From contig NZ_LMXN01000005.1 of the NCBI RefSeq assembly GCF_001442615.1, positions 1 to 64,000 on the forward strand: a stretch of DNA of 64,000 bases, given 5' to 3'. Position 1 is the first letter of the stretch. Every line of letters begins with the position of its first letter. The translations under genes were made by a program, and so were the position numbers. Below the pieces are notes generated by a model. The model saw only the letters and a list, made by a program, of their open reading frames with translations. It did no database searches and was not told where the DNA came from. Positions 1 to 8,263 of this stretch are shown here, piece by piece. This DNA comes from Algoriphagus resistens. GTDB taxonomy: Bacteria > Bacteroidota > Bacteroidia > Cytophagales > Cyclobacteriaceae.

Positions 1-510
1 TCCCCGAAGCCCAACCCATCGGCTCCGGCCGTGGGTGGGTAATTCACAGTCGTTCCAATCATTTTTATTTATCCAAGAAGCCACCTGTGTAGAATCTGGG
101 GCAATCAAGGTGCGGTTTCTTCTGGATTCATCATAGAGACTTGCCCAATAGTCTTCACCCCAATCTGCCTGATATCCCTGCATTTCGTAATCCGGATCTG
201 ATAGTCTTTTACTATGAAACTGAATCCCTGAATTAATGAAACCCTCGTTGCCGGTGAGCTTAATTTTTGCGGTAAGTATAAAGTTATCATAGCTTCTGTC
301 GGTTACTAAAAATTCATTTGTTGGGACCGTTTCAGTCAAGGACCCTCCCACAATCATTCCATCTTCAACACGCCAGGTGTTCATGGTGTCTCCCTGCCAT
401 CCTGAAAAACTTTTCCCATCAAACAGAGAAGTGGGAGTATCCACTGATGCTTCACTACATGCAAAAAGGATGAACAGAATGAGCGAAAGTGGTAATAAAC
501 TTGATCCCAT
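1..510 (-). CDS. DUF1080 (3-keto-disaccharide hydrolase-like) lipoprotein, partial
   Basis: Reading leftwards from the ATG at 508-510, the frame stays open to the window edge, giving 170 residues of a longer protein. The N-terminus is a lipoprotein signal (hydrophobic stretch ending FILFACSE, Cys18). The rest fits the DUF1080 fold: LFDGKSFSGWQGD, then NTWRVEDGMIVGG, a GNEGFINSGIQFHSKR strand pair, YEMQGYQADWGEDYWASLYDE and KNDWNDCE. Family members are concanavalin-like proteins associated with sugar degradation, some acting on 3-keto-glycosides. The C-terminal part is missing. The last 16 codons match the family less well, but the WND-E-G spacing is kept, so I do not call a frameshift. Confidence 0.75.
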   Translation of the reverse strand, partial: MGSSLLPLSLILFILFACSEASVDTPTSLFDGKSFSGWQGDTMNTWRVEDGMIVGGSLTETVPTNEFLVTDRSYDNFILTAKIKLTGNEGFINSGIQFHSKRLSDPDYEMQGYQADWGEDYWASLYDESRRNRTLIAPDSTQVASWINKNDWNDCELPTHGRSRWVGLRG

Positions 511-884
511 GGGTAAAGTGGTTGAAGGTGAAAATTAGCTGGCGGACCATACAATTTACAAGATTCATTTCGCAGTCCAGGATTTTTATTGGGGTTTTAT
601 ATGAAAAATTTTGAAATGTAGAGTGGCAAATAAAATCGCTTTTTTCAAGGCTCTTGGTATTAAAAAGGAGGATTTTAATAAAAAGCGAGGGTTTGGTAGG
701 AGAAGTGTCCTGGCTCAGATTCTCAATCAATTTTTGATTGATCTCAAAAAACTTTGGGGTTAGCTAAATCCGGAGGTGCAGAGGACTTCGTAATTGAGTC
801 CATAGTACCTGATTTATCAAAAAGGGACTAAAGATAAGTCTCATAAAAACCATAACCGGATTATTAACCTAAACAATCAGAAAA
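511..884. other. Intergenic region without a recognised gene
   Basis: This 374-base stretch separates the divergent DUF1080 and ferritin-like genes and must hold both promoters. The 91-codon open frame on the minus strand overlapping it (455-730) has no family look and overlaps the start of the DUF1080 gene, so it is not called. I see no TAnnTTTG element at a good distance from either start. Confidence 0.5.
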
Positions 885-1586
885 ATGAAAAATGAACTAT
901 TCAAGCCTCAGGGACTGGTCAAAAATGCAAACCGCAGACAGTTCCTTAAAGCAGGCTCACTTTCGGTAGCTGCTGCCGGATTAATCATGGTAGGCTGTAA
1001 AGATGTGGAAGATAGGGATCCAATTCCTCCGATGGAAGGGGTAATGCTTGGCTCAGGTGATATTGGGATTTTGAATTATGCGTATGCTTTAGAACAGTTG
1101 GAAGCAGCATTTTATGCCGCTGTGATGCAAGGAAGTTATTTTGCCAATGCAAGTGCGGAGGAAAAAACCATTATGGGGGATTTAGAGAAGCATGAAAGAG
1201 CCCACAGAGAGTTTTTCAAAGCAGCACTAGGTGACGCGGCAATCGCTGACCTGGAGGTTGATTTTAGTGCCATAGATTTCAGCAACAGAACATCTGTCCT
1301 GGGAGCTGCAAAGACTTTTGAAGACTTGGGGGTTGCTGCCTACAATGGAGCAGGACAATACATAGAGAATGTCGATTACCTGTTGATCGCAGGTAAAATT
1401 GTTTCAGTAGAAGCCAGACATGCTGCTGCGATCAGAGATTTGATTAACCCAGGCTCTGCCGATTTTGCAGGAGATGATCTGATCGATGCAAATGGCCTTG
1501 AGCGCACCCTGAATTTTACTGAAGTATTGACCGCAGCCAGCTCATTTGTCACCACACCGATTGACTTCAGTCAGTTGCCATCCTAA
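885..1586 (+). CDS. Tat-exported ferritin-like domain lipoprotein
   Basis: A 233-residue protein with an N-terminal twin-arginine signal (RRQFLKAG, residues 17-24) followed by a hydrophobic stretch ending in GC (Cys38), so it is probably a Tat-exported lipoprotein. The mature part looks like the Ferritin_2 family: helix ILNYAYALEQLEAAFY (about 62-77), helix EKHERAHREFF (101-111) and VEARHAAAIRDL near residue 175. The Glu and His residues in these helices are the expected di-metal ligands. Some relatives are annotated as desiccation-related proteins; the substrate is unknown. It lies 24 bases upstream of a second member of the same family, so the two are probably co-transcribed and may form a mixed complex. 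Confidence 0.85.
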   Translation: MKNELFKPQGLVKNANRRQFLKAGSLSVAAAGLIMVGCKDVEDRDPIPPMEGVMLGSGDIGILNYAYALEQLEAAFYAAVMQGSYFANASAEEKTIMGDLEKHERAHREFFKAALGDAAIADLEVDFSAIDFSNRTSVLGAAKTFEDLGVAAYNGAGQYIENVDYLLIAGKIVSVEARHAAAIRDLINPGSADFAGDDLIDANGLERTLNFTEVLTAASSFVTTPIDFSQLPS

Positions 1587-1610
1587 TCCACCACTTTAAA
1601 CAACACAGAT

Positions 1611-2429
1611 ATGAACTTATTAAATTTGCTTGATAAAATGTGCCCGGATACCAATAGTCCGGAAGAGAAAGAAATGTTTTTCTCCAGAAGAGAGGCTTTC
1701 CGCCAGTTTGGAGACATGAGTAAGAAAGTAGCGATGGCTGCCGTTCCACTTGGGATTCTGTCGGCTTTGCCGAAAGTGGCAAAGGCGGATACCGCAAGTT
1801 TGATCGGTGTATTGAATTACGCCTTAACCCTGGAGCATTTGGAGTACAGGTATTACCAGATGGGTATTGAGTCAGGAGTAATTGACGGAGCTGATTTGGC
1901 GATTTTCACCAAAATCAGAGATCATGAATTGGCTCATGTGAATTTCTTGGACGAGGTGATTTCCAACGTGCTTATGGGATCGCCGGTCCCGGAACCGGAA
2001 TTTGACTTTACTGCTGGTGGCAACTTTATGCCATTCGATGATTATCCTACGTTTTTGGCGCTATCCCAGGCGTTTGAAGATACGGGGGTAAGAGCATATA
2101 AAGGGCAGGCTGGAAATGTAATGGAAAATGATGTGGTGTTGACAGCTGCACTTTCTATTCACTCGGTAGAAGCCAGACATGCTTCAATGGTTAGAAGATT
2201 AAGGACCAGAAAAGGTCAGGATGACGTAAAAGGTTGGATTACCAATGACTCCAGAGGATCCCTTCCAGAACCTACGCAGGCTATCTATGCTGGAGAAGAA
2301 AATGTGACACACGGGGGTGTAAATGTAGTTAATCTCACCGGTATAGATGCGGGGGCAGTATCCGAGGGATGGGATGAGCCACTTAGCAAAGAAGCTGTGC
2401 TGGGAATTGCCTCACTTTTCCTGGCTTAA
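1611..2429 (+). CDS. Ferritin-like domain protein, second of tandem pair
   Basis: A 272-residue paralogue of the preceding gene. It has a shorter Tat-like signal (SRREAFRQFG, about 24-33, then a hydrophobic stretch ending PKVAKAD), which suggests cleavage after AKA and a soluble periplasmic protein rather than a lipoprotein. Helices carry the same metal-ligand pattern: LNYALTLEHLEYRYY, RDHELAHVNFLDE and SVEARHASMVRRL. The C-terminal 60 residues extend past the four-helix core and have no recognised domain. An open frame overlapping the 3' end (2347-2583, + strand) is a shadow. A strong terminator follows 32 bases after the stop. Confidence 0.85.
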   Translation: MNLLNLLDKMCPDTNSPEEKEMFFSRREAFRQFGDMSKKVAMAAVPLGILSALPKVAKADTASLIGVLNYALTLEHLEYRYYQMGIESGVIDGADLAIFTKIRDHELAHVNFLDEVISNVLMGSPVPEPEFDFTAGGNFMPFDDYPTFLALSQAFEDTGVRAYKGQAGNVMENDVVLTAALSIHSVEARHASMVRRLRTRKGQDDVKGWITNDSRGSLPEPTQAIYAGEENVTHGGVNVVNLTGIDAGAVSEGWDEPLSKEAVLGIASLFLA

Positions 2430-2460
2430 CAAAAATACATTAGTTGGGGTTGAGTGGTTT

Positions 2461-2496
2461 GATGTCACTTCCGCTTGGGAGTGGCATCTTTTTTTT
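2461..2496 (+). terminator. Rho-independent terminator after the ferritin-like pair
   Basis: A 12-base stem (2461-2472 with 2477-2488, including G-U pairs) closes a GCTT loop and is followed by eight T residues. It lies 32 bases downstream of the second ferritin-like gene. Confidence 0.85.
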
Positions 2497-2602
2497 ACCA
2501 CTGCGGTCGCAGAGTTGTCCGAAGACAGTGCAGGTCATTGGATAGCTCGTTGTCCTGCTTCTCCAGAAACTGGACTTTTGTAAAGAATGTAAGCTGGTAA
2601 TT

Positions 2603-3136
2603 TTAGATCTCAATTTTATATAAGCTGCAGGGTTGTAATTCAGGATAATCTATGAGGTCAGGATGCTCAAAATCATATTCATGTTCCATTCCTATTTTTT
2701 GCATCACGCGGATGGAAGCCATGTTTTTCGTTGAGGCGAGGGAATAGACTTTTTTTATTCCTAATTTTTTCGCGTGAACAAGACATCTTCCAGCTCCTTC
2801 ACTTGCGTAGCCTTGATTCCAATACTCTTTCCTGATCCGCCAGCCAATATCGACGCAAGGCGTGAAGTCGGCTTGGAAAGTTTTTGTGCCAAGTCCAATC
2901 ATACCTAAGAATTGCCTGTTTTCCAGTAGTTCAACAGCGAAATAACAATGATTCCGTTCAGCATAGAGTCGGGCCATTCTATCCATTAAAGCCTGCGATT
3001 CTTTCTCGGACAAAGGATGCTGAAAGAAAGTCATCGTCTCTTTATCAGCGTTCATTTCGCTAAAAGCGGGTAAATCTGAAGGGAGCCAGGTGCGGAAACC
3101 AAGTCGTTGGCTTTGGAAGAGGTAAGGTGAATCCAT
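2603..3136 (-). CDS. GNAT N-acetyltransferase, RimJ/RimL-like
   Basis: A 177-residue single-domain acetyltransferase. The start MDSPYLFQSQRLGFRTWLPSD and the core GWRIRKEYWNQGYASEGAGR (the acetyl-CoA-binding region, about 95-115) are typical of the RimJ/RimL group that acetylates protein N-termini or small amines. The C-terminal VYSLASTKNMASIRVMQKIG is the usual family ending. It stands alone and is convergent with the ferritin-like pair; neighbours give no hint of its substrate. Confidence 0.85.
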   Translation of the reverse strand: MDSPYLFQSQRLGFRTWLPSDLPAFSEMNADKETMTFFQHPLSEKESQALMDRMARLYAERNHCYFAVELLENRQFLGMIGLGTKTFQADFTPCVDIGWRIRKEYWNQGYASEGAGRCLVHAKKLGIKKVYSLASTKNMASIRVMQKIGMEHEYDFEHPDLIDYPELQPCSLYKIEI

Positions 3137-3203
3137 GGCTGAATTTAAGGGTTTGTAGAAAATCTTACGTGAAAAGTTTGATTTTCAATTTTAGTTTGTA
3201 GTT

Positions 3204-3229
3204 TAGTGTCATAATACACTATGACACTA
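3204..3229. promoter_or_regulatory. Palindromic operator over the start codon of the ABC/GntR operon
   Basis: Two perfect 10-base arms, TAGTGTCATA (3204-3213) and TATGACACTA (3220-3229), flank a 6-base spacer. The right arm ends on the A of the ATG of the ABC ATPase gene. GntR proteins of the YtrA group bind inverted repeats in their own operon's promoter, and such a regulator is encoded third in this operon. The site is therefore the likely autoregulatory operator. Its position leaves no room for a ribosome-binding site, so the transcript may be leaderless, or binding may block translation start as well. Confidence 0.7.
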
Positions 3230-4086
3230 TGTCTATTTCAATTGAAGATTTGAATTTTTCCTATCCAAAATTTGATCCCTTATTTAAGCGATTGCACTGG
3301 TCAGTCCCGCAAGGATCAGTGGTAGGGCTTCTTGGCAAAAACGGATCAGGAAAATCCACCCTGTTACATTTGCTTACAGGATTACTTTTTCCTAAAAACG
3401 GGTCCATCAAGGTTGATTCCTGGTGCCCTAAAGACAGGAAGCCGGTATTTCTTGAAGACGTTTTTCTGCTTACTGATGATATGGCCTATTCTGGGTCAAT
3501 GCGTATTGCCACTTATGAGAAGGTGATGGGTGCCTTTTATCCAAAGTTTAATTCATCAAGGTTTTATCAAATACTCGGGGATTTTGATTTGAAAAGAAAA
3601 ACCAAGATGAATAAGCTCTCACTGGGAGAGCGGAAAAAAGTGTTTTTGTCTTTTGCGCTAAGTACGAACTGCCGATTCCTGTTTTTCGACGAGCCTACCA
3701 ATGGATTGGATATCCCTTCCAAAAGTGCCTTCAGAAAAATAGTGACAGGCAATCTTCATGAAGACCAAACCCTGGTTATCTCCACCCATCTGGTGGCAGA
3801 TGTGGAGAAATTGATTGATCGGGTGGCGATTTTGAACAATGGGGGGATACAATTGGATGCTGATTTATTGGACTTGTCGGATCATTTGCAATTCAGTTTA
3901 GCCATAAATGCTCCACAGGATGCGCTGTATGTGGAGAAATCCGGAACCGGATATCGGTTCATCAGGGCAAGGGCATCGAACGAAGTACAGACGCAAGTAC
4001 ATCTGGAACTACTGTTCAATGCCGTGATTGGCAATAATTTGGACGAAAGTTCAATTTTTCAAACTAAAAATCCAGAAATGCTATGA
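3229..4086 (+). CDS. ABC transporter ATP-binding protein
   Basis: A 285-residue ATPase subunit. Walker A GLLGKNGSGKST lies near residue 34, the signature LSLGERKKVFLS near 128, and Walker B FLFFDEPTNGLD near 147, followed by the switch His in VISTHL. The last 80 residues diverge from the ATPase core. It begins an operon with a permease (4-base overlap), a GntR regulator, a beta-helix-like protein and an S41 peptidase. The arrangement matches the YtrA-GntR-linked ABC exporters that respond to envelope stress or antimicrobials in other bacteria. The substrate cannot be told from sequence. Confidence 0.9.
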   Translation: MSISIEDLNFSYPKFDPLFKRLHWSVPQGSVVGLLGKNGSGKSTLLHLLTGLLFPKNGSIKVDSWCPKDRKPVFLEDVFLLTDDMAYSGSMRIATYEKVMGAFYPKFNSSRFYQILGDFDLKRKTKMNKLSLGERKKVFLSFALSTNCRFLFFDEPTNGLDIPSKSAFRKIVTGNLHEDQTLVISTHLVADVEKLIDRVAILNNGGIQLDADLLDLSDHLQFSLAINAPQDALYVEKSGTGYRFIRARASNEVQTQVHLELLFNAVIGNNLDESSIFQTKNPEML

Positions 4087-4907
4087 GAAATAATTCAATA
4101 GATTTTCATCGTTTTCAAAACCTGTTGCGAATTGAGTGGGCATTTCAGAAGAGGTTTTATCTGATGGGCTCAAGTGGGATTTTCTTAATAACCTTTGGAG
4201 TTTTTTTAACAATTTGGTTTAATCAATATTCAGGATTTATATGGCGTTCAGTGGACTATAATTCTATCTTTTTTGGAGGGTTTATTTTTCTATCGGTTTT
4301 CGGGGTCAGTCAGAGTTTTGTGGATTTGAGGGAGAAGAAGATGGCTATCCGTTATCTTGCCTTGCCTGCCAGCCCTATGGAAAAGTACCTCCTGCAGGTC
4401 TTTCTTCGCTTATTCTTACCCCTAATTCTTTATCCCGTTGTTTTTTGGCTTGGGGCAAATTTGTCAGTAGATGTATATTATTTTATTCAACATTCGCTTC
4501 TGGAAAAAACAGAACTTCCAGAAATAGAAAAGGTGGAGGTTTTGCATTTGTATTGGATTCCAACGACAAACATGAACATGGTATACTGGGCCGTTTTTGG
4601 ATTAACCTTTTCAATTCCTACACTTATGTTTATGGGTGGGATAGTATTTGGTAAATGGAATTTTATTATGATGCCAGTTGCTGTCGTAATAATACTTGCT
4701 TTGTTTTTAGGAAGCTTTTTTGGGTTGAGTTGGTTTGTAAATGCCAGCCCGTTTGGCGCAGGTGGTAATTATTCTATCCGAATTGATAATCCGGAGGTAA
4801 TGGATGGTGTACCCTTATTGATATTTATTTCATCGATTTTGGTTTGGCCAGCCTTGTTTCTGACATTACTGCTGCCCTATCTCAAACTCAAAGAACGAGA
4901 GGTTTAA
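4083..4907 (+). CDS. ABC-2-like membrane permease subunit
   Basis: A 274-residue integral membrane protein with about six hydrophobic segments: about 29-47, 60-77, 104-124, 164-184, 191-212 and 244-265. It overlaps the ATPase gene by four bases (ATGA), which implies translational coupling and a paired complex. A loop of about 40 residues between the third and fourth segments is probably extracytoplasmic. Sequence conservation is low, as usual for these permeases, so the call rests on topology and on its place between the ATPase and the GntR regulator. Confidence 0.8.
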   Translation: MRNNSIDFHRFQNLLRIEWAFQKRFYLMGSSGIFLITFGVFLTIWFNQYSGFIWRSVDYNSIFFGGFIFLSVFGVSQSFVDLREKKMAIRYLALPASPMEKYLLQVFLRLFLPLILYPVVFWLGANLSVDVYYFIQHSLLEKTELPEIEKVEVLHLYWIPTTNMNMVYWAVFGLTFSIPTLMFMGGIVFGKWNFIMMPVAVVIILALFLGSFFGLSWFVNASPFGAGGNYSIRIDNPEVMDGVPLLIFISSILVWPALFLTLLLPYLKLKEREV

Positions 4908-4908
4908 G

Positions 4909-5286
4909 ATGGATTTTAACGATACTAAAAACATTTTCCTTCAGATCCGGGATTGGGTGGCTGACCAGATTCTTCAGGGAAAAATCATTGCTGGAGAGAA
5001 GATCCCCTCGGTAAGAGAACTGGCTGTAGATATGGAGGTAAACCGCAATACCGTTATGCGTAGTTATGCGCTGATGGAAGAGGAGGGAATCATAGAGAAC
5101 AAGCGGGGAATCGGTTTTTTCGTCGCTGCTGACGCAAAAGTTAATCTACTCAAGATGCAAAAGCGGAGTTTTTTGAAAGACGAGCTTCCTGCTATTCTAC
5201 ATAAGGTAGAAGTACTCAAACTCAATTCCGAGGATTTGCAAATCCTTATCCAAACCATTCAATCCAACGACCATGAAAACCAGTAA
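4909..5286 (+). CDS. GntR-family transcriptional regulator, YtrA type
   Basis: A 125-residue protein with an N-terminal winged helix: IFLQIRDWVADQILQGKI, GEKIPSVRELAVDMEVNRNT and EGIIENKRGIGFFV. The short helical tail without a ligand-binding domain is typical of the YtrA subfamily. These regulators usually sit in the ABC-transporter operon they repress, as here: the gene starts two bases after the permease stop. The perfect palindrome at 3204-3229 is the natural candidate binding site. Its stop overlaps the next gene by 14 bases. Confidence 0.9.
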   Translation: MDFNDTKNIFLQIRDWVADQILQGKIIAGEKIPSVRELAVDMEVNRNTVMRSYALMEEEGIIENKRGIGFFVAADAKVNLLKMQKRSFLKDELPAILHKVEVLKLNSEDLQILIQTIQSNDHENQ

Positions 5287-5968
5287 TAAAATCATCATTT
5301 CCTTTTTGACGTTTGCCTGGCTTAGCCTCATGGCTTCGCTGTTGATTTCCCATCAATTTGCCGATTATGATAAAATTCCTGGAATGAGGAGAGTTGTCAA
5401 GAAAATGAATCCTCTGGAGGATTTTACTGTAGTAAAAATTGAAGATGCTGTTGTTTTGAAAATTGTCCCTGGAGATAGTAATCAGTTAAGTTACGACGAA
5501 CTCTTCGGTGCAGATATAGATTCATCGGAAGCTGAGCCTACCCAGAACTTTAGTGTGAGAGACGACACACTTTTCATTGCAAGTCTGAGCCGGGGAAATT
5601 ATGAGGGATATGTTTTGTGCGTAAATAATATGAAGCATCTGATTGTGGATAATGCCGCCGAAATTGATTTGGCAGGCTTTAATCAAGATTCTCTTCTAAT
5701 CACCTCCGAATACAATAATGTGACAATTTCGAAAAATTCTGGATTCTCTTATCTGTATTTGAAATCAGGACAAAAATTCGATCTAACCTTTAAAGCCGTG
5801 AAAGAATTTGGAATGGCTCTCTCGGAGACTAATTGTAATGTTTTTGGTGATATCGAGGAGATTTCGGGAACAGTTGGCAATTATGCGAGACTAGGTATTC
5901 CTAGGGAAACAGGCAAGGTGAATGTTGATACCTCGATCAATGGGAAAATGCATTTCGTATTTAAATAG
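5273..5968 (+). CDS. Membrane-anchored protein with DUF2807/GIN-like beta-helix
   Basis: A 231-residue protein. A single hydrophobic helix (about 6-26) anchors or exports it. The rest has short repeating strand-turn units such as FTVVKIEDAVVLKIVPG, LIVDNAAEIDLAGF and LLITSEYNNVTISKNSG, like the adhesin-like head domains of the DUF2807 (GIN) family. That family is common in Bacteroidota beside GntR or PspC regulators. Its start overlaps the GntR gene by 14 bases, so it belongs to the same operon. The exact role is unknown. Confidence 0.6.
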   Translation: MKTSNKIIISFLTFAWLSLMASLLISHQFADYDKIPGMRRVVKKMNPLEDFTVVKIEDAVVLKIVPGDSNQLSYDELFGADIDSSEAEPTQNFSVRDDTLFIASLSRGNYEGYVLCVNNMKHLIVDNAAEIDLAGFNQDSLLITSEYNNVTISKNSGFSYLYLKSGQKFDLTFKAVKEFGMALSETNCNVFGDIEEISGTVGNYARLGIPRETGKVNVDTSINGKMHFVFK

Positions 5969-6032
5969 GCCCTGAATTTTAATTTTCAATCAATTGATTG
6001 GCTTAGCCGCTATAACTTTTAAATAACCAACC

Positions 6033-8216
6033 ATGAAAAAGATTTTTGTACTACTGTTTCTATTGTCATCACTGAATTGTTTTGCCCAGCAAGTAGAGAA
6101 ATTTAACCTAGGGTTTGAACACCAAAAAGAGGGAAATACACTTTCAGATGACTGGGGTAAATGGGGTGATTACAAATTGAGTATTGATTCTTTGGCATTT
6201 TCTGGGATAAAGTCGGGAAAAATAGCATCAACTGGTGTTGAAAACGCCTTCGGTTGTATCGCTTACAGAATTCCGGCCCATTATTCAGGTGATGTCATTA
6301 AGCTTGAGGGTTATATGAAGATCAACAATGTTGAAAATGGATTTGCGGGATTGATGCTAAGAATCGATGGGAACGGGAATACGCTTGCATTGGACAATAT
6401 GCAAAACCAACAGGTGATAGGAACCAAAGATTGGCAGAAGTACAGTGTTACCCTCGCTTACCCGGAAGATGCGGAGTACATATATGTTGCAGGAATACTA
6501 GTTGGGAAAGGAGAAGCTTGGTTTGATGATTTTCAGGTAACTGTTGATGGCAATGATATACAAACAATAGAATTACCTAGGGCTATAACAGACCATGGGT
6601 TTGACAATGGTTCTCTTATTGAATTTGGAAAATTGACTCTCGATCAGATCGAAAATTTGGAGTTGCTGGGAAGAGTCTGGGGATTTTTGAAATATCATCA
6701 TCCTGAAATAGCAAAGGGAAATTATAACTGGGATTATGAATTGTTTAGATTTTTACCAAAATATTTGGACGCTACTGATGCGAATGAGAAAACGCGGCTC
6801 TTAATAGACTGGATCGGTACTCTCGGTACCCTAGAAGAATGTACAACATGTGAGACTTCTGCCAAGAATAAATTCATATTAACCGATTTTGAATGGGTTG
6901 AGGAGCAGCCGGAAAAGCTGAGAAATACACTGCTAGCTGTCTATTCCAGTCGCCCGCAGAACGGAAACTTCTTCGTGAAAATCAATTCCAATAATGGGAG
7001 ACCTGATTTCAAGAATGAAAATATGTATTCAACTATGGCTTATCCAGATCAGGGGTTTAGGCTTCTGTCACTTTTCAGGTATTGGAATATGATCAATTAC
7101 TTCTTTCCCTATAAGTATCAAATGGATAGGGAATGGAAGCTTGCACTAAAAGAATTTATACCAGGTTTTCTAAATGCTGGAAATGAACTGGAGTATGAAT
7201 TGGCTGTACTTGAAATAATCGAATATATCCAGGATTCACATGCCTATCTGGGGGGAGCAGCGGATAAAATTTATCAGTGGAAGGGAGAGAGATTCCCACC
7301 TGTTAACGTTGATTTTGTGGAAAACAAATTAGTAGTGACAGGATTCCATAATGATGAATTTAAAGAGAGAACGGGGCTTCAATTGGGTGATATTATCACT
7401 GAAGTGAATGGGGAAAGAATTGAGCAGCTTATAGAAAGTAAATCTAAATATTATCCCGCATCAAACCTTCCAGTTAAGTATAAAAGCATGTCTATGGATC
7501 TTTTACGCTCAAATTCCAGTGAAATTTCGATTACATATTTAACAAAAGACCTTAAAGAGCATATGGAGACAATTCAATTGTATGCTTACGAAGACCTGGA
7601 TATGCATTCAGATGATAATCTGGAAACGTTCAAGATGCTAGAGGATTCTATTGGGTATTTTACTGTTGAGACTATTAAAGAGGAGCATGTTTCCAAGTTT
7701 AAGGATTATTTAAATGAAACTAGAGGTCTTATAATTGATCTGCGTAAATACCCAGCCCTCAATGTAGCCCACAAGTTAGGAGCGTACTTTGTTTCTTCCC
7801 CAACCCCTTTCGTGAAGTTTAGTATTGGAATGGTGGAGAACCCAGGAGAGTTTTACTTGACAGATGAAATATTCCTCCAAAGCGAGACTGACCCATATAA
7901 AGGAAAAGTGGTTGTGTTGGTAAATGAAATAACAATCAGCCGGGGTGAATTTTTGGCAATGGCACTGCGGGCAGGGGACAACACCACAATAATCGGGAGT
8001 ACGACAGCCGGAGCAGACGGAGAAGTTTCAACTATTTTACTTCCTGGTGGACTCCAGACAAGAATTTCGGGAATTGGAGTGTATTATCCGGATGGAGGCG
8101 AAACCCAGCGGATTGGAATTGTCCCTGACATGGTGGTCAAACCGACTGTTGAAGGCATCCGAGAGAACAGAGACGAGCTTATGGAAAAGGCAATTGAAGT
8201 GCTATTGAAAGATTAA
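6033..8216 (+). CDS. Secreted S41-family peptidase with N-terminal carbohydrate-binding-like and PDZ domains
   Basis: A 727-residue exported protein with a signal peptide (MKKIFVLLFLLSSLNCFAQ). Residues about 20-180 form a jelly-roll-like domain ending KGEAWFDDFQVTVDG. A helical region with RVWGFLKYHHPEIAKGNYNW is typical of Bacteroidota S41 proteins. A PDZ segment (GLQLGDIITEVNGE) lies near 452. The catalytic region contains RGLIIDLRKYP, VVLVNEITISRGEFLAMAL (candidate nucleophile Ser) and IIGSTTAGADGEVS. The Lys seen in classical S41A enzymes is absent there, so catalysis may differ. It is the last gene of the ABC/GntR operon, 64 bases behind the beta-helix protein. Confidence 0.85.
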   Translation: MKKIFVLLFLLSSLNCFAQQVEKFNLGFEHQKEGNTLSDDWGKWGDYKLSIDSLAFSGIKSGKIASTGVENAFGCIAYRIPAHYSGDVIKLEGYMKINNVENGFAGLMLRIDGNGNTLALDNMQNQQVIGTKDWQKYSVTLAYPEDAEYIYVAGILVGKGEAWFDDFQVTVDGNDIQTIELPRAITDHGFDNGSLIEFGKLTLDQIENLELLGRVWGFLKYHHPEIAKGNYNWDYELFRFLPKYLDATDANEKTRLLIDWIGTLGTLEECTTCETSAKNKFILTDFEWVEEQPEKLRNTLLAVYSSRPQNGNFFVKINSNNGRPDFKNENMYSTMAYPDQGFRLLSLFRYWNMINYFFPYKYQMDREWKLALKEFIPGFLNAGNELEYELAVLEIIEYIQDSHAYLGGAADKIYQWKGERFPPVNVDFVENKLVVTGFHNDEFKERTGLQLGDIITEVNGERIEQLIESKSKYYPASNLPVKYKSMSMDLLRSNSSEISITYLTKDLKEHMETIQLYAYEDLDMHSDDNLETFKMLEDSIGYFTVETIKEEHVSKFKDYLNETRGLIIDLRKYPALNVAHKLGAYFVSSPTPFVKFSIGMVENPGEFYLTDEIFLQSETDPYKGKVVVLVNEITISRGEFLAMALRAGDNTTIIGSTTAGADGEVSTILLPGGLQTRISGIGVYYPDGGETQRIGIVPDMVVKPTVEGIRENRDELMEKAIEVLLKD

Positions 8217-8263
8217 TATTATCTTGGCATGCTTGTCGGGAAATTCACTTATGACAGGGGGTT

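Noticed and set aside
1..60. Possible frameshift near the left end of the DUF1080 gene
   Set aside because: The residues after WND still keep the E-x-x-x-x-G spacing of the family, so a frameshift is not needed.
2347..2583. Plus-strand frame overlapping the end of the second ferritin-like gene
   Set aside because: Runs through the terminator and shares no family.
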